Notes: generated by a model from the letters alone, not told the origin. Shown: positions 10,260-19,444, numbered from the stretch's first letter. The stretch is 64,000 nt of DNA from Methylicorpusculum sp. (GCF_030651835.1 NZ_JAUSBX010000090.1:62001-126000), one strand, 5' to 3'. Program-made: numbers and translations.

Positions 10260-10726
10260 TCGCGGTGATAGGGGTGGTTATTAAGAAGGGTCCAGGCCCT
10301 GTAAAGCTGTTCGGCAATCATGACCCGCACCAGCGGATGAGGAAAAGTCAGTCGTGACAAACTCCAGGATTCACTGGCCAAGCCTTTAGCTTCATCCGAT
10401 AAGCCTTCAGGTCCGCCGACCAGCAAGGCTACATTTCGTCCCTGCCCTAACCACCGCTGCATTGCCTGGGATAATTCGGGCGTAGACCAACTTTTTCCAG
10501 TAACATCCAAAGTGACCACATGCGTATCTTTTGCAATCGCAGACTGCATTCTTTCGCCTTCTTCTCTGACGATACGCGCGACATCGCTGTTTTTAGTTCG
10601 TTTCCCGGCGGCAATCTCCTTTAACACCAATTCGCACTCCCTTGGCATCCGCTTTGCGTATTCATCAAACCCCTGCTGAACCCACGCGGGCATTTTTTGG
10701 CCTATTGAAACGAGTTGTATCTGCAT
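10256..10726 (-). CDS. rlmH: 23S rRNA pseudouridine-1915 N3-methyltransferase
   Basis: A SPOUT-class methyltransferase of 156 aa, the usual RlmH length, starting MQIQLVSIGQKMPAWV. It carries the knot motifs VALLVGGPEGLS and LSRLTFPHPLVRVMIAEQLYRAWTL and the C-terminal YHRE. It methylates m3Psi1915 in helix 69 of assembled 70S ribosomes. An in-frame extension to 10915 exists, but the residues upstream do not resemble the family, so I start at the ATG at 10726. In many relatives rlmH follows rsfS (ybeB); here no gene precedes it on this strand. Confidence 0.95.
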   Translation of the reverse strand: MQIQLVSIGQKMPAWVQQGFDEYAKRMPRECELVLKEIAAGKRTKNSDVARIVREEGERMQSAIAKDTHVVTLDVTGKSWSTPELSQAMQRWLGQGRNVALLVGGPEGLSDEAKGLASESWSLSRLTFPHPLVRVMIAEQLYRAWTLLNNHPYHRE

Positions 10727-10934
10727 GCGCGGCAGAATACACAGAACCCCAACACCTTGCAATGAGGTTTTAAAATCTTTGGTTCGTTCAATTTTACAAG
10801 CCATAACATAGAAACTGGCTGACAAACCAATTTTGTAGGCAACGACTTTAAATCTTAAGCTTGCCCAATTTGCGAATATCAATACTCGGTCTAATCTTAA
10901 ATCGAACTCAGGCAATTTTTAAACGGGGTTGAAC

Positions 10935-11708
10935 ATGCCGGTCAGTTTGATTCTGGAACGTATATTCAAGTGGCTTTTCTGGATAAGCCTCATGACAGCG
11001 GCCATCAGCGCCTTTTACAAAGACCGGCTTCCTGAGCCTGAATTTTACGCTGCAAACGAATTGCCTGAACCTGTTCAATCCGAACTGGGCGAAGAAACCC
11101 TGCCGTTTATGCTGGATGTCAATCATCAGACTTATTTGATTAAACCGCGATACAGCTATGAATTGAACGGCATCGTGGTCAGTTACAGTAATGCCGGCAG
11201 TTTTGGCAATATTTGGCACCATAAGCGCTGGAAAGATTTTATCAATCTTCGTGATTTATGCGTTATTTGGGGTGATAACGTCGCAACCGGCGTTTACAAG
11301 CAAATGAAATTTAAAAATGACAGCTGGACTTGCTGGGCATCATGGCTGGATCCGGCAACAGGTGCTCTGTTTAAAAATGAAGCTTTATCAAACAATCATC
11401 TGCTGAGTGATCAGACCTTAATCAAAAAAGCCTTACTCGCTGCCGAACCCGGCGACCATATCAGACTGAAAGGTTTTTTATCTGAATATGAAAATAAAGG
11501 CAACGGCTTTAAACGCGGAACCAGTATTTCACGTTTCGATACCGGCAATGGCGCCTGCGAAACAATTTATCTTACCGATTTTGAGATCGTCAAAAAAGCC
11601 AATACCAGCCTCAGAAAACTATTCAGCTTCGCAAAATGGCTATGTATCATTTCACTGTCAGGCTTTCTGATCGCCTTTATCGTGGCGCCGTTTCGAATAA
11701 ATAATTAA
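10935..11708 (+). CDS. Uncharacterised protein with two terminal membrane helices
   Basis: About 257 aa, not recognised. A hydrophobic helix at residues ~10-26 and another near the C-terminus (WLCIISLSGFLIAFIVA) flank a ~200-residue central domain. The central part contains GIVVSYSNAGSFGNIWHHKRW, an LRDLCVIWGDN motif, and ends with GNGACETIYLTDFEIV. It looks like a folded soluble domain held between two helices; the periplasmic side is inferred. The ATG at 10935 has GGGG six bases upstream; a TTG two codons earlier is also possible. It diverges from the rlmH-maf-rng unit. Confidence 0.75.
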   Translation: MPVSLILERIFKWLFWISLMTAAISAFYKDRLPEPEFYAANELPEPVQSELGEETLPFMLDVNHQTYLIKPRYSYELNGIVVSYSNAGSFGNIWHHKRWKDFINLRDLCVIWGDNVATGVYKQMKFKNDSWTCWASWLDPATGALFKNEALSNNHLLSDQTLIKKALLAAEPGDHIRLKGFLSEYENKGNGFKRGTSISRFDTGNGACETIYLTDFEIVKKANTSLRKLFSFAKWLCIISLSGFLIAFIVAPFRINN

Positions 11709-11770
11709 TCATCGATAAAAAATCGGTGCCAGATCATTTGAAAAACCTTCTTTTTAAGATCCTGAAATAA

Positions 11771-11788
11771 ACGGCATAAAAAATGCTG
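11771..11788 (+). promoter_or_regulatory. Candidate sigma-54 (-24/-12) promoter for the PEP-CTERM genes
   Basis: The sequence CGGCATAAAAAATGCT carries GG (11773-11774) and GC (11785-11786) separated by exactly ten bases, the invariant sigma-54 spacing, with GGCAT and TGCT matching the conserved arms. It would start transcription about 30 bases before the ATG at 11830. The predicted leader overlaps a small inverted repeat TAGGGA-N5-TCCCTA (11791-11807). Confidence 0.5.
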
Positions 11789-11829
11789 GATAGGGATTAA
11801 CTCCCTACCCACTAAAAGAAGGTTGACGA

Positions 11830-12549
11830 ATGAAATACGCGCACTACTTTAAAATACTGGTACCGGTCATCGCCTTGGCGGTAATACAAACAAGCACTGC
11901 CGAGGCCGCGCTCATCATCGATAATTTTACTGATCGCCAACAGGTCAAAGACGATTTAACCACGGCCGGAACCACCAGCAACTCAATGCTTTTGAGTGGA
12001 TCGGCATCCAGCCTGAGCGGAGCCCAAAGAACCTTCAGCGCCACATCAAATGGAATACCCAATTCTGAAAACGAGGGAGCAAAGCGCTCTATCAATACTC
12101 ACATCAGCGCTGAAGATGGATTCCTATCTTTTTCCAACGCTGAAAAATCAAACGGTACCGCATCAATTCTTTACGACAACTTCGGAATCGTTGACTTTAC
12201 TGCCTATGCTGATGCCTTTCTGATTGAAATTCTTACGATTGATCTAAATGCTGAATTAGAGTTGATCATTAACAATAACTCATTTTCGGGTCCACAATTA
12301 TTTAATGCTATTGGCAGTTTTTATATTGACTTCAGCAGCTTCAGTAACCCTTCGGAGCTGGCATCTGTACAAAATTTTGCCTTAACTGTTAAAGGCGTCC
12401 AGGCACTGGATCTCGACTTCAAATTTTCTGCCTTGAACAGAGCCGGTTCAGCATCAACTGCCGCAGTACCTGAACCCTCTTTGTATGCCTTACTAGCGAT
12501 AGGCTTACTGGTATTTGGGGCACTTAATCGCAAACAGATCCAATTTTAA
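11830..12549 (+). CDS. PEP-CTERM sorting-signal protein
   Basis: A 239-aa exported protein with a signal peptide (residues 1-26, VIALAVIQTSTAEAA). It ends in a canonical PEP-CTERM tail: VPEPS, then a hydrophobic helix (LYALLAIGLLVFGAL), then basic NRKQ. Such tails are recognised by an exosortase and processed at the outer face, generally for export in biofilm or EPS settings. The body (LIIDNFTDRQQVKDD, then GAQRTFSA) is beta-rich and resembles the next gene, so the two are tandem paralogues. Ribosome site GAAGG precedes the ATG. No exosortase gene lies in this window. Confidence 0.9.
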   Translation: MKYAHYFKILVPVIALAVIQTSTAEAALIIDNFTDRQQVKDDLTTAGTTSNSMLLSGSASSLSGAQRTFSATSNGIPNSENEGAKRSINTHISAEDGFLSFSNAEKSNGTASILYDNFGIVDFTAYADAFLIEILTIDLNAELELIINNNSFSGPQLFNAIGSFYIDFSSFSNPSELASVQNFALTVKGVQALDLDFKFSALNRAGSASTAAVPEPSLYALLAIGLLVFGALNRKQIQF

Positions 12550-12594
12550 TTGCCATTCATCATCAGCCTAAATTTATACCCGAGATTTAATCTT

Positions 12595-13266
12595 ATGAAC
12601 TCACTAAAAATTAGCAAAATCGCGACCTTACTGTCATTTTCCTTTGGCTTGGCATTTTCTTCATTCAGCCAGGCAAACTCTCTGGTTATCGACAATTTCT
12701 CGGATTACCAATATGTCTATGACCTGGGGGGCGACAATATCGCTACAACAGAGGGCCCGCTTGCTATTGCTGGAACCGGTTTGACCGGAGCAACCCGAAC
12801 CCTGATCGCACACGCCACAGGCAGCAATTTTCATGAAACGGCTATCGAAACCGATAACTCCTTATCCATTTCCAACACCTCACAATCAGCCGGGAATGCA
12901 TCGGTAATCTGGAACTTCAACCTGACTGACTTTACGCTGCATGGAAACGCCATCATGCTTCAAGTCTTGGCAATCGATATTCAGTCAGGCGTCTTTGTAC
13001 AAATGATTGCCAACGGCTCATCTTCATCCAATCAAATAGCGATTAACGGGGCGGGCGATCTCTATGTCAACTTCAGCGACTTTGATAATGCCTCTGTTTT
13101 CCAAGGACTCAACCAATTCCAGCTGAATTTTAAAGGGCCGCAAAGCTGGGACGCCGAATTTAAAGTATTGACTGCAACCACGCCAGTTCCTTTGCCTCCT
13201 GCTTTTGCGTTGATGAGCCTTGCCCTGTTTGGCATCGGTTCATTTCGTAAATATCAACATAGCTAA
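12595..13266 (+). CDS. PEP-CTERM-like protein (VPLPP variant), paralogue of the upstream gene
   Basis: About 223 aa. Signal peptide MNSLKISKIATLLSFSFGLAF, then LVIDNFSDYQYVYDLGG, GATRTLIA and NFNLTDFTLHGNAIMLQVLAIDI, which parallel the upstream protein along its length. The tail reads VPLPPAFALMSLALFGIGSFRK, the known VPLP variant of the exosortase signal. I chose the ATG at 12595 because it opens the signal peptide directly; the in-frame TTG 15 codons earlier gives a poor N-terminus. It follows the first paralogue by 45 bases and is probably co-transcribed. Confidence 0.88.
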   Translation: MNSLKISKIATLLSFSFGLAFSSFSQANSLVIDNFSDYQYVYDLGGDNIATTEGPLAIAGTGLTGATRTLIAHATGSNFHETAIETDNSLSISNTSQSAGNASVIWNFNLTDFTLHGNAIMLQVLAIDIQSGVFVQMIANGSSSSNQIAINGAGDLYVNFSDFDNASVFQGLNQFQLNFKGPQSWDAEFKVLTATTPVPLPPAFALMSLALFGIGSFRKYQHS

Positions 13267-13739
13267 GCAAACCGGATTAACACCACTGACACTTTTGGCA
13301 TTTAGATGCCATAAGTGTCAGTGCCCTTGTCATTTTTGACAGCTCCCCCAGCAACTCTCAATTTGAAGAGAAAAAAGGGATGGGGGAAGCTTTTTGAGGA
13401 TGTCGGCAGCAAGGGATGCTGCTGTCAAGCCCCCATGGAAGGGTTTACGGCGTTCCTCAAAAGGCTTTTACCAGCCCAAAATGATGCCGAAAAGATTAAA
13501 CTGAGAATTGCTGCAGCTCCCCCGCCTCACTGAATTACCTTTCGATTGATATAATAATGCTCTGATTCACCAACCCTCGCTGACCAAAAGCTACTGACAA
13601 TTTTTCATTGATCTTCTGGGTAAATTCAATAATTATTATTCAATTTCAATGTGATACTATGTCCCGCACAATTACGGCGCGGCATTTTTCTCCAATTAAA
13701 ACGCTGTTTACGTTCACAATAACAATAATAAATTGAACG
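13267..13739. other. Non-coding gap holding MITE copy 1
   Basis: Apart from the MITE-like element, the gap has an imperfect hairpin just after the PEP-CTERM genes (13291-13322, where GACACTTTTGGCAT faces ATGCCATAAGTGTC), a plausible transcription terminator without a clear U-tract. The last 200 bases are AT-rich and probably contain the promoter of the gene at 13740; no boxes were convincing. Confidence 0.5.
13340..13522 (+). repeat. MITE-like element, copy 1, with 9-bp target duplication
   Basis: The element proper is 13349-13513 (165 bp). It has terminal inverted repeats CAGCAACTCTCA (left) and TGAGAATTGCTG (right), extending inward as ATTTGA/TTAAAC. Inner arms (GGGAAGCTTTTTGAGG against CCTCAAAAGGCTTTTACC) make it a long imperfect hairpin. 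It is flanked by a perfect 9-bp direct repeat CAGCTCCCC (13340-13348 and 13514-13522). Two further full copies lie at 25392 and 42379. No transposase is encoded. Confidence 0.88.
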
Positions 13740-15017
13740 ATGGATAATCGAATACTCATAAAAATGAAAAATGGCGGGTTGGGCCGTCTCATTAATATTA
13801 TTCAGACGCTTTTTGTCAGTTTGTTGCGTATCTGGTCCATACCTATCGTACTCATGCTCAGTGTGGCTTCAGGATTTACGACCTACTACGGCATGTCTTT
13901 TTTTATTACTCCCTGGATTGCGCTGATCATTACCATTGCAATTCAGTCCATCATGGTGATCTGCTCAGTCGAAATTGCCGGCATTCACTGGACCGCCAAC
14001 CGGACGCGTTACCTAAGCGTTTTGCTGTCTCTTTTGATTGCAGTAACGGCCTCGGTTTCCTTTTCTTATTTTAAGTTTTATCAAATCTCCGAACGCGACA
14101 GCATCAGGATTAACAGGCTTAACCAGGTCAGAACAGATGTTGGGCAATATCTCCAGAAAATCATGGCGATCAAAGGTGAAGTTCTTGTCGAACAAAGATC
14201 TGAGCTGGATAAACTCGGCAAAGAAGTTGCGCAAGCTTATTTCGGAACCCATCCTGAAATTGTTGAAAGTTATAAGCGCCAGGTTGGCGAGGGCCCTTTT
14301 TATAAGCACTACAAACAACAGCTAGAGGAGAAAAAGGAGCAGTTTAAGACGTTTGAATCGGAGCTTTTAAAACTGGACACATTGATCAATCAAACATCCA
14401 TAAACCTGGAGTTACTCGACAAAGATCCGCAAGAAGCCCATGAAGGCTATCAAAACCTGCTGCTCGGTTTGCAAGCCATTCAGATACAGTTCAATCAACA
14501 GGTAGCAAAATTTCATGACAGTTTGCCCGCAGCGCCCAGACTTATGCCGTATTCGGAGTATATTCAAGGTATTAAGCCGTCATTTGCGATGTGGTCCGGT
14601 TTTTCCCTGTTTGCGCTTACTTGTGCAGCCATGGTCGATTTCTTTACCGTATTGCTTTCTTACCGATTGGAATTTACGGCGCCCGGCCCATTGACCGAGC
14701 AGGAAGAAGAACTCGTTTTTGAATGCCTTCGGCAATTTACCGAATTTCGTATTAATGAAAATGATGCGCTGGAAATGGTTATTGAAAAAACTGAAATTGA
14801 ACGTGCCAGAAAATACGTGGACTGGCCTCGTATGTTTGCGGTAGGTTTACTACTTAGCCGTGGCTTCATGCGTAAAATTGACAACAGAACCGTTGAATTT
14901 GCCCCGACACTTTATCCGCTGATTGCCGAGAAAATGAGCGACAAGCTTCAACAAATAAAAATGCGCTCGAAATCAGCCACAGAAACAACTGGTGCCGGAG
15001 ATCATCAAAATGATTAA
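13740..15017 (+). CDS. Uncharacterised polytopic membrane protein with large coiled-coil loop
   Basis: 425 aa, family not recognised. Three hydrophobic helices near residues 28-50, 57-79 and 90-112 are followed by a ~150-residue charged coiled-coil region (GEVLVEQRSELDKLGKEVAQ, KQQLEEKKEQFKTFESELLKLD). A fourth helix (SGFSLFALTCAAMVDFFTVLLSY) follows, then a soluble C-terminal domain of ~115 residues (LTEQEEELVFECLRQFTEFRINENDALEMV) that reads like a small helical domain. It overlaps the next coiled-coil gene by eight bases, so the two products are very probably made together and may interact. Confidence 0.8.
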   Translation: MDNRILIKMKNGGLGRLINIIQTLFVSLLRIWSIPIVLMLSVASGFTTYYGMSFFITPWIALIITIAIQSIMVICSVEIAGIHWTANRTRYLSVLLSLLIAVTASVSFSYFKFYQISERDSIRINRLNQVRTDVGQYLQKIMAIKGEVLVEQRSELDKLGKEVAQAYFGTHPEIVESYKRQVGEGPFYKHYKQQLEEKKEQFKTFESELLKLDTLINQTSINLELLDKDPQEAHEGYQNLLLGLQAIQIQFNQQVAKFHDSLPAAPRLMPYSEYIQGIKPSFAMWSGFSLFALTCAAMVDFFTVLLSYRLEFTAPGPLTEQEEELVFECLRQFTEFRINENDALEMVIEKTEIERARKYVDWPRMFAVGLLLSRGFMRKIDNRTVEFAPTLYPLIAEKMSDKLQQIKMRSKSATETTGAGDHQND

Positions 15018-16311
15018 TTCGCCTTTGGACATCTGGCTTGCTGAAATCAATCCCCAAGCCGAAAATCAGAGCGAAGAGTGGGACCCCGGATTTGATGCAG
15101 GCCGTCAGATTGTTATAGCTCATTTAGGCCCCTGGCAAACCATTTTTGAGCGGCCCGAGGCTTTTAAGCCTCGTTTTTACCACCGACTCTATCCTATCCC
15201 GATTAAGGACTGGCAAGTTCTTGTTGAAACCACCTTATATGATGGCTATTGCCGTTTCGAAACGACGTTGTCTATGAGACTGCAGGCGACATTGAAATAT
15301 GTGATAAAAAACAGTGAGCACGTAGAAACCATCAACCAATATGCTCAAAGCAATTGCGAAAGTCTGATCCGGCTGATTGTCGACCAGGAACTACGTCGGT
15401 TGACTGAAAACGACTGGGTTGAAGACGGCTTGGAATTGACTGAGAAAGCGATTCAAAGCCGCATCAATGAGACGCTGATTACACAGCATCTTCAATGCAC
15501 CACCCAATGTTTTATCAGGCCTCATTTCAGCGAAATAGAAGGCGATAACCAGGGCGTCGATCACTTTGCAAGAGAAAGCCTCTACCTGAAAGTACTTAAA
15601 AAAAACTTTGAGTTTCAAGAGCGCTTGAATAAAGAACGTTTCGAACACGAGCAAATTGCCGAGCAATCCCTGCTGGAAAAACGCCTTAAAATGATAGAAC
15701 AGCGCAATAAAGAAGATGACTTAAAGCGAATAGAACAGGCGTTGATTGCCGATAACACCAAACGCCAACTGGAAGAGAAGCAGCAACAGCAACTTGATCA
15801 ATTTCAAATGGAAGAGCGTTTGCATCTCCAGGAAATTCGGCATCGAGCTCACCTCAAAGAAGTGGAGCAAAAACATCAGCTGGAACTTGAAAAAAAACTG
15901 CTTGACGAAAAACTGATGCATCAGAAGTTATTAAAGGAAAAAGAAAGAGAACTGCAAATACAGGAGTTCAAGCAAGAACAGGCTCAGTGGAACGAAACAA
16001 AAGAACATTTGGAACTTGAAAAGATCAATCAGGAAAAACGGCTTAAACAATTGGAAGCTGAAGCCGCTATTTCGCTACAAGAGTTGAAATTAGGCGAAGA
16101 ACTCAAGCTCGAAGAAAAATTACATGCTGAAAAGCTGAGGCATCAAAGCCGGTTAAAAGACATAGAACTGGATCTGCAAATAGACGAACAAAGAAAGCGC
16201 TATGAAGCAACTCTGCACAGCGAAGAATTTCTTCGACGGGATATTGAATTATTGATTTTGGAAAAGCAACGTTCCGATTTGCTGAATGAAATCAAGAACA
16301 CCGAATCCTGA
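15010..16311 (+). CDS. Uncharacterised protein with long C-terminal coiled coil
   Basis: About 433 aa, no signal peptide, family not recognised. Residues 1-190 form a globular region (DIWLAEINPQAENQSEEWDPG, FYHRLYPIPIKDWQVLVETTL). From ~200 to the end it is an almost uninterrupted charged coiled coil rich in E, K, Q and L. The ATG at 15010 overlaps the upstream stop (ATGATTAA) and has GGAG nine bases before it; a GTG at 14992 is the alternative. Translational coupling with a membrane protein that also has a coiled coil suggests a membrane-attached complex; function unknown. Confidence 0.8.
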   Translation: MINSPLDIWLAEINPQAENQSEEWDPGFDAGRQIVIAHLGPWQTIFERPEAFKPRFYHRLYPIPIKDWQVLVETTLYDGYCRFETTLSMRLQATLKYVIKNSEHVETINQYAQSNCESLIRLIVDQELRRLTENDWVEDGLELTEKAIQSRINETLITQHLQCTTQCFIRPHFSEIEGDNQGVDHFARESLYLKVLKKNFEFQERLNKERFEHEQIAEQSLLEKRLKMIEQRNKEDDLKRIEQALIADNTKRQLEEKQQQQLDQFQMEERLHLQEIRHRAHLKEVEQKHQLELEKKLLDEKLMHQKLLKEKERELQIQEFKQEQAQWNETKEHLELEKINQEKRLKQLEAEAAISLQELKLGEELKLEEKLHAEKLRHQSRLKDIELDLQIDEQRKRYEATLHSEEFLRRDIELLILEKQRSDLLNEIKNTES

Positions 16312-16407
16312 AAAGAGTGATCAAAGAGCCCAAGTCACTGCCAAGCATAATCCAAAGCAAGTGAATGATAAATCTTGTCTCAATCTATCTTGTAATAAAA
16401 ATGCAAC

Positions 16408-16430
16408 AGTTGAAGTGCAATAGCTATAAT
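16408..16430 (+). promoter_or_regulatory. Promoter-like motif shared with the regB upstream region
   Basis: A 23-base stretch ending in ATAGCTATAAT, 128 bases before the glucan synthase start, matches 51545-51567 (34 bases before regB) at 20 of 23 positions. The TATAAT could be a -10 box, but there is no good -35 at 17 bases. Shared factor binding or a shared promoter type is inference. Confidence 0.4.
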
Positions 16431-16558
16431 TAAGCCGCTTAATGCCACCTGTTTTTACCCATAAGGAATAATCAAATCATCCAGGTCCTACTCTAAAAAT
16501 CATTCATATTGACCCACTGATCTGTCATCTCAACTACCCAAGAGCCCAAAGCTACTGA

Positions 16559-19144
16559 ATGAAAGCCAAAACACTGACCTTATTTATTATCTCGATACTG
16601 CTTATTATCAATCTGAGTATCTGGAGCTATGTCAATAACCCGTTAAAAATACCGTCGTGGAATAAAACGATGATGGGGGTGACATTCAGCCCGATGCGCC
16701 GGGACTCTGATCCCATGAACAATCGTTACCCTTCCTTGGAACAAATTGAGGAAGATGTCAGCTTACTCGCCAACAAAGTCTATGCGATAAGAACATACAG
16801 CTCCCTCGACGGCATGGAACATGTGCCTGAATTCGCTTTAAAAAATAAGCTGAATGTCACTATGGGCGCCTGGATCGATACTAATCTCGAAAAAAACCGC
16901 CGGGAAATTGAGAGCCTGATTAACCTCAGCAATGAAAATTCCCCGACCATTGTCCGTTTGCTGGTGGGCAATGAGGTTCTTCTAAGAAACGATATCCCTG
17001 TCGAACAGTTAATAGACTATATTCGCGAAGTCAAGAAACGCACCTGGCGCCCGGTCAGTACCTCAGAAACCTGGGACCGTTGGATAGCCCATCCGGAACT
17101 GGCAAACGAAGTCGACTATATCGCGGTGCATATTCTGCCTTACTGGGAAGGCATTTCTGTTGAGGCAGCAGTGGATTATATTTTCTTCCGCTACAACGCG
17201 ATGAAAGAGGCTTTCCCGAACAAACCGATAGTAATCACGGAAGTGGGTTGGCCTTCAGATGGTCAAGCGTTCAAACACGCCACACCCTCCTTGACCAATC
17301 AGGCCAAATTTCTGAGACAGTTCCTGAATAGGGCCTCAAAAGAAAAAGTCAATTATTACGTGATCGAAGCATTCGACCAGCCCTGGAAAATTGCACGAGA
17401 AGGCTCTTCCGGCGCTTATTGGGGCATCTACAATGCCGATAGAAAGCCCAAGTTCCCGATGGTCGGTGATGTACTGGCAATGCCTCAATGGCAGGACTGG
17501 GCTACTGGTGCGGCCATATTCAGCTTCATCCTGATGGGACTGTTTTTATTCAGCCGCCGCCAGCTTAAATTACCGGGGCTGTTATTTTTCGGCATCATCG
17601 CCAATATCGCCGCTTCTGTTCTGATTTGGTCGGCATCGATTGCAGCCCAGCAATATCAAACGACCTTCTCTATCGTATTCTGGTTGATCCTTCTACTGAT
17701 GCAGGCGTTAGCTATTTTGATCCTGCTGACTGAAAGCCTTGAAATAGCCGAGGTTATCTGGCATAGAAAAGGTTCAAGAACATTTCAGCCGCTAAAACCG
17801 GAAAGTAATTTCGTCTTTCCGAAAGTATCGATACATTTACCTATCCACAACGAACCGCCAGAAATGGTCAGAGAGACGCTGGAAGCGCTCGCAAAGATTG
17901 ATTATCCCGAATACGAAGTACTGGTTCTGGACAATAACACCCGAGATCCGGCAGTTTGGCAGCCTGTGCGAGACGATTGTGAACGGCTGGGGGCAAAGTT
18001 CCGGTTTTTTCACCTTGAAAACTGGCCCGGGTATAAAGCCGGCGCTATCAACTATGGGTTGGATCAGACCGCTGATGACGCAGAAATCATTGCGGTTATC
18101 GATAGCGATTACATCATTTCACCCGATTGGCTGAAATCGATGGTGCCTTATTTTGAAAACGACACTGTCGGCTTTGTTCAATCGCCGCAGGATTACCGCG
18201 ACCTACACGAAAACCTGTTTAAGCAGGTTTGTTACTGGGAATATGCCGGCTTTTTCAATATCGGCATGGTACAGCGTAATGAGTACAACGCTATCATTCA
18301 ACACGGCACGATGACATTGATTCGAAAATCGGCTCTGGTTGAGACCGGGCGCTGGAGTGAATGGTGTATCTGCGAAGACAGCGAACTGGGCTTGCGTCTT
18401 TATGAGGCCGGTTATGACTCCGTCTACTGCAAAGAATCGTTTGGCCGCGGTGTCATGCCGGATACCTTTTCCGGCTATATGACACAACGTTTCCGCTGGG
18501 TATATGGCGCCATGATGATCATCAAACATCATTGGCGGGAATTTCTGCCCAGTAAAAAATCATCCTTAACAACCGCCCAACGATACTACTTTATTGCCGG
18601 TTGGTTGCCGTGGTTTTCGGATGCATTGGCGCTTTTGTTGACTATCGCCAGTCTGGTGATGACCGCCTTGCTGGTATCCGACCCGTTACACAGCGAATTA
18701 CCGGTCAATGCGCTGCTGCTACCGACGATTGGCTTGTTCGGATTTAAAATCATCCGAACGCTTTGGTTGTATAAAGCCCGGGTTAACTGTTCAATCTTGC
18801 AATCATTCGGCGCGGCACTTTCCGGATTATCGCTGACCCACACCGTGGCAAAAGGCACGATACAGGGCTTGTTTACTTCCGGGAAGCCGTTTATGCGCAC
18901 GCCCAAACTTGAAAAGCAAGGCCCATTTATTGCCGGTTTGGCCACGATCTGGCAAGAATTACTGCTGCTGTCCTTACTGATTACCGCCATTCTGTCGATG
19001 CACTCATTGGAGCATTTCGACAATTTGAGCGGAAAACTCTGGATTGCAGTGCTGTCGGTCCAATCGGTACCTTACATCGCATCACTGCTAATCTTGCTCA
19101 TGAGTATTGCGCCTAATTACTTGCCTTCGAGAAAAAAATCGTAA
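16559..19144 (+). CDS. Bifunctional GH17 glucanase/transglycosylase - GT2 beta-glucan synthase
   Basis: An 861-aa fusion. An N-terminal anchor (residues 8-24) precedes a GH17 domain (~38-310) with both catalytic glutamates in view: E139 in VGNEVLL and E228 in ITEVGWPSDG. Four or so membrane helices follow (~315-400), then a GT2 cellulose-synthase-like domain (VSIHLPIHNEPPEMV, LDNNT, VIDSDY, CEDSELGLRL, QRFRWVYG) and C-terminal helices. The GT2 part resembles NdvB-type synthases of cyclic beta-1,3/1,6-glucans; the GH17 part would branch or cyclise the product. The neighbouring OpgC-type gene supports a periplasmic or exported glucan. Confidence 0.9.
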   Translation: MKAKTLTLFIISILLIINLSIWSYVNNPLKIPSWNKTMMGVTFSPMRRDSDPMNNRYPSLEQIEEDVSLLANKVYAIRTYSSLDGMEHVPEFALKNKLNVTMGAWIDTNLEKNRREIESLINLSNENSPTIVRLLVGNEVLLRNDIPVEQLIDYIREVKKRTWRPVSTSETWDRWIAHPELANEVDYIAVHILPYWEGISVEAAVDYIFFRYNAMKEAFPNKPIVITEVGWPSDGQAFKHATPSLTNQAKFLRQFLNRASKEKVNYYVIEAFDQPWKIAREGSSGAYWGIYNADRKPKFPMVGDVLAMPQWQDWATGAAIFSFILMGLFLFSRRQLKLPGLLFFGIIANIAASVLIWSASIAAQQYQTTFSIVFWLILLLMQALAILILLTESLEIAEVIWHRKGSRTFQPLKPESNFVFPKVSIHLPIHNEPPEMVRETLEALAKIDYPEYEVLVLDNNTRDPAVWQPVRDDCERLGAKFRFFHLENWPGYKAGAINYGLDQTADDAEIIAVIDSDYIISPDWLKSMVPYFENDTVGFVQSPQDYRDLHENLFKQVCYWEYAGFFNIGMVQRNEYNAIIQHGTMTLIRKSALVETGRWSEWCICEDSELGLRLYEAGYDSVYCKESFGRGVMPDTFSGYMTQRFRWVYGAMMIIKHHWREFLPSKKSSLTTAQRYYFIAGWLPWFSDALALLLTIASLVMTALLVSDPLHSELPVNALLLPTIGLFGFKIIRTLWLYKARVNCSILQSFGAALSGLSLTHTVAKGTIQGLFTSGKPFMRTPKLEKQGPFIAGLATIWQELLLLSLLITAILSMHSLEHFDNLSGKLWIAVLSVQSVPYIASLLILLMSIAPNYLPSRKKS

Positions 19145-19230
19145 ACAACGGTTAACTATTTTCACTATCGACACTGGGTAACGCATAGCCTGACAAAGAT
19201 GAAGCCATGCTCCAACCCGGAAAATAAAAC

Positions 19231-19254
19231 GGTCGTGACGCCTTCGTCACGGCC
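19231..19254 (+). terminator. Stem-loop after the glucan synthase gene
   Basis: GGTCGTGACG pairs with CGTCACGGCC around a CCTT loop (ten pairs, one G-T). There is no U-tract on the plus strand; on the minus strand a T-rich stretch follows. It may stop transcription or serve as a processing hairpin. Confidence 0.4.
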
Positions 19255-19444
19255 GAGACTTGCAACAATAAAATACGCCAGCCAGGATTTCATGAACTTT
19301 AACGAAAAAAGCAAGCATGAATCCTGACTAGCGTTTATTACCTAACGATTAAAAACAGGCTTGCCAAACCTTAAAAATAATAAGAGTGCTTTTAAGCACC
19401 TCTATCTTTCAATAACCCTGCTCAAACGCTACCAGGCAATTCCC

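Noticed and set aside
10727-10915. N-terminal extension of rlmH by 63 residues
   Set aside because: Residues upstream of MQIQLVSIGQKM do not resemble RlmH, whose normal length is reached from the ATG at 10726.
13315-13533. Small protein-like frame across MITE copy 1
   Set aside because: It spans the element and its flank, has different N-termini in each copy, and is explained by the repeat itself.
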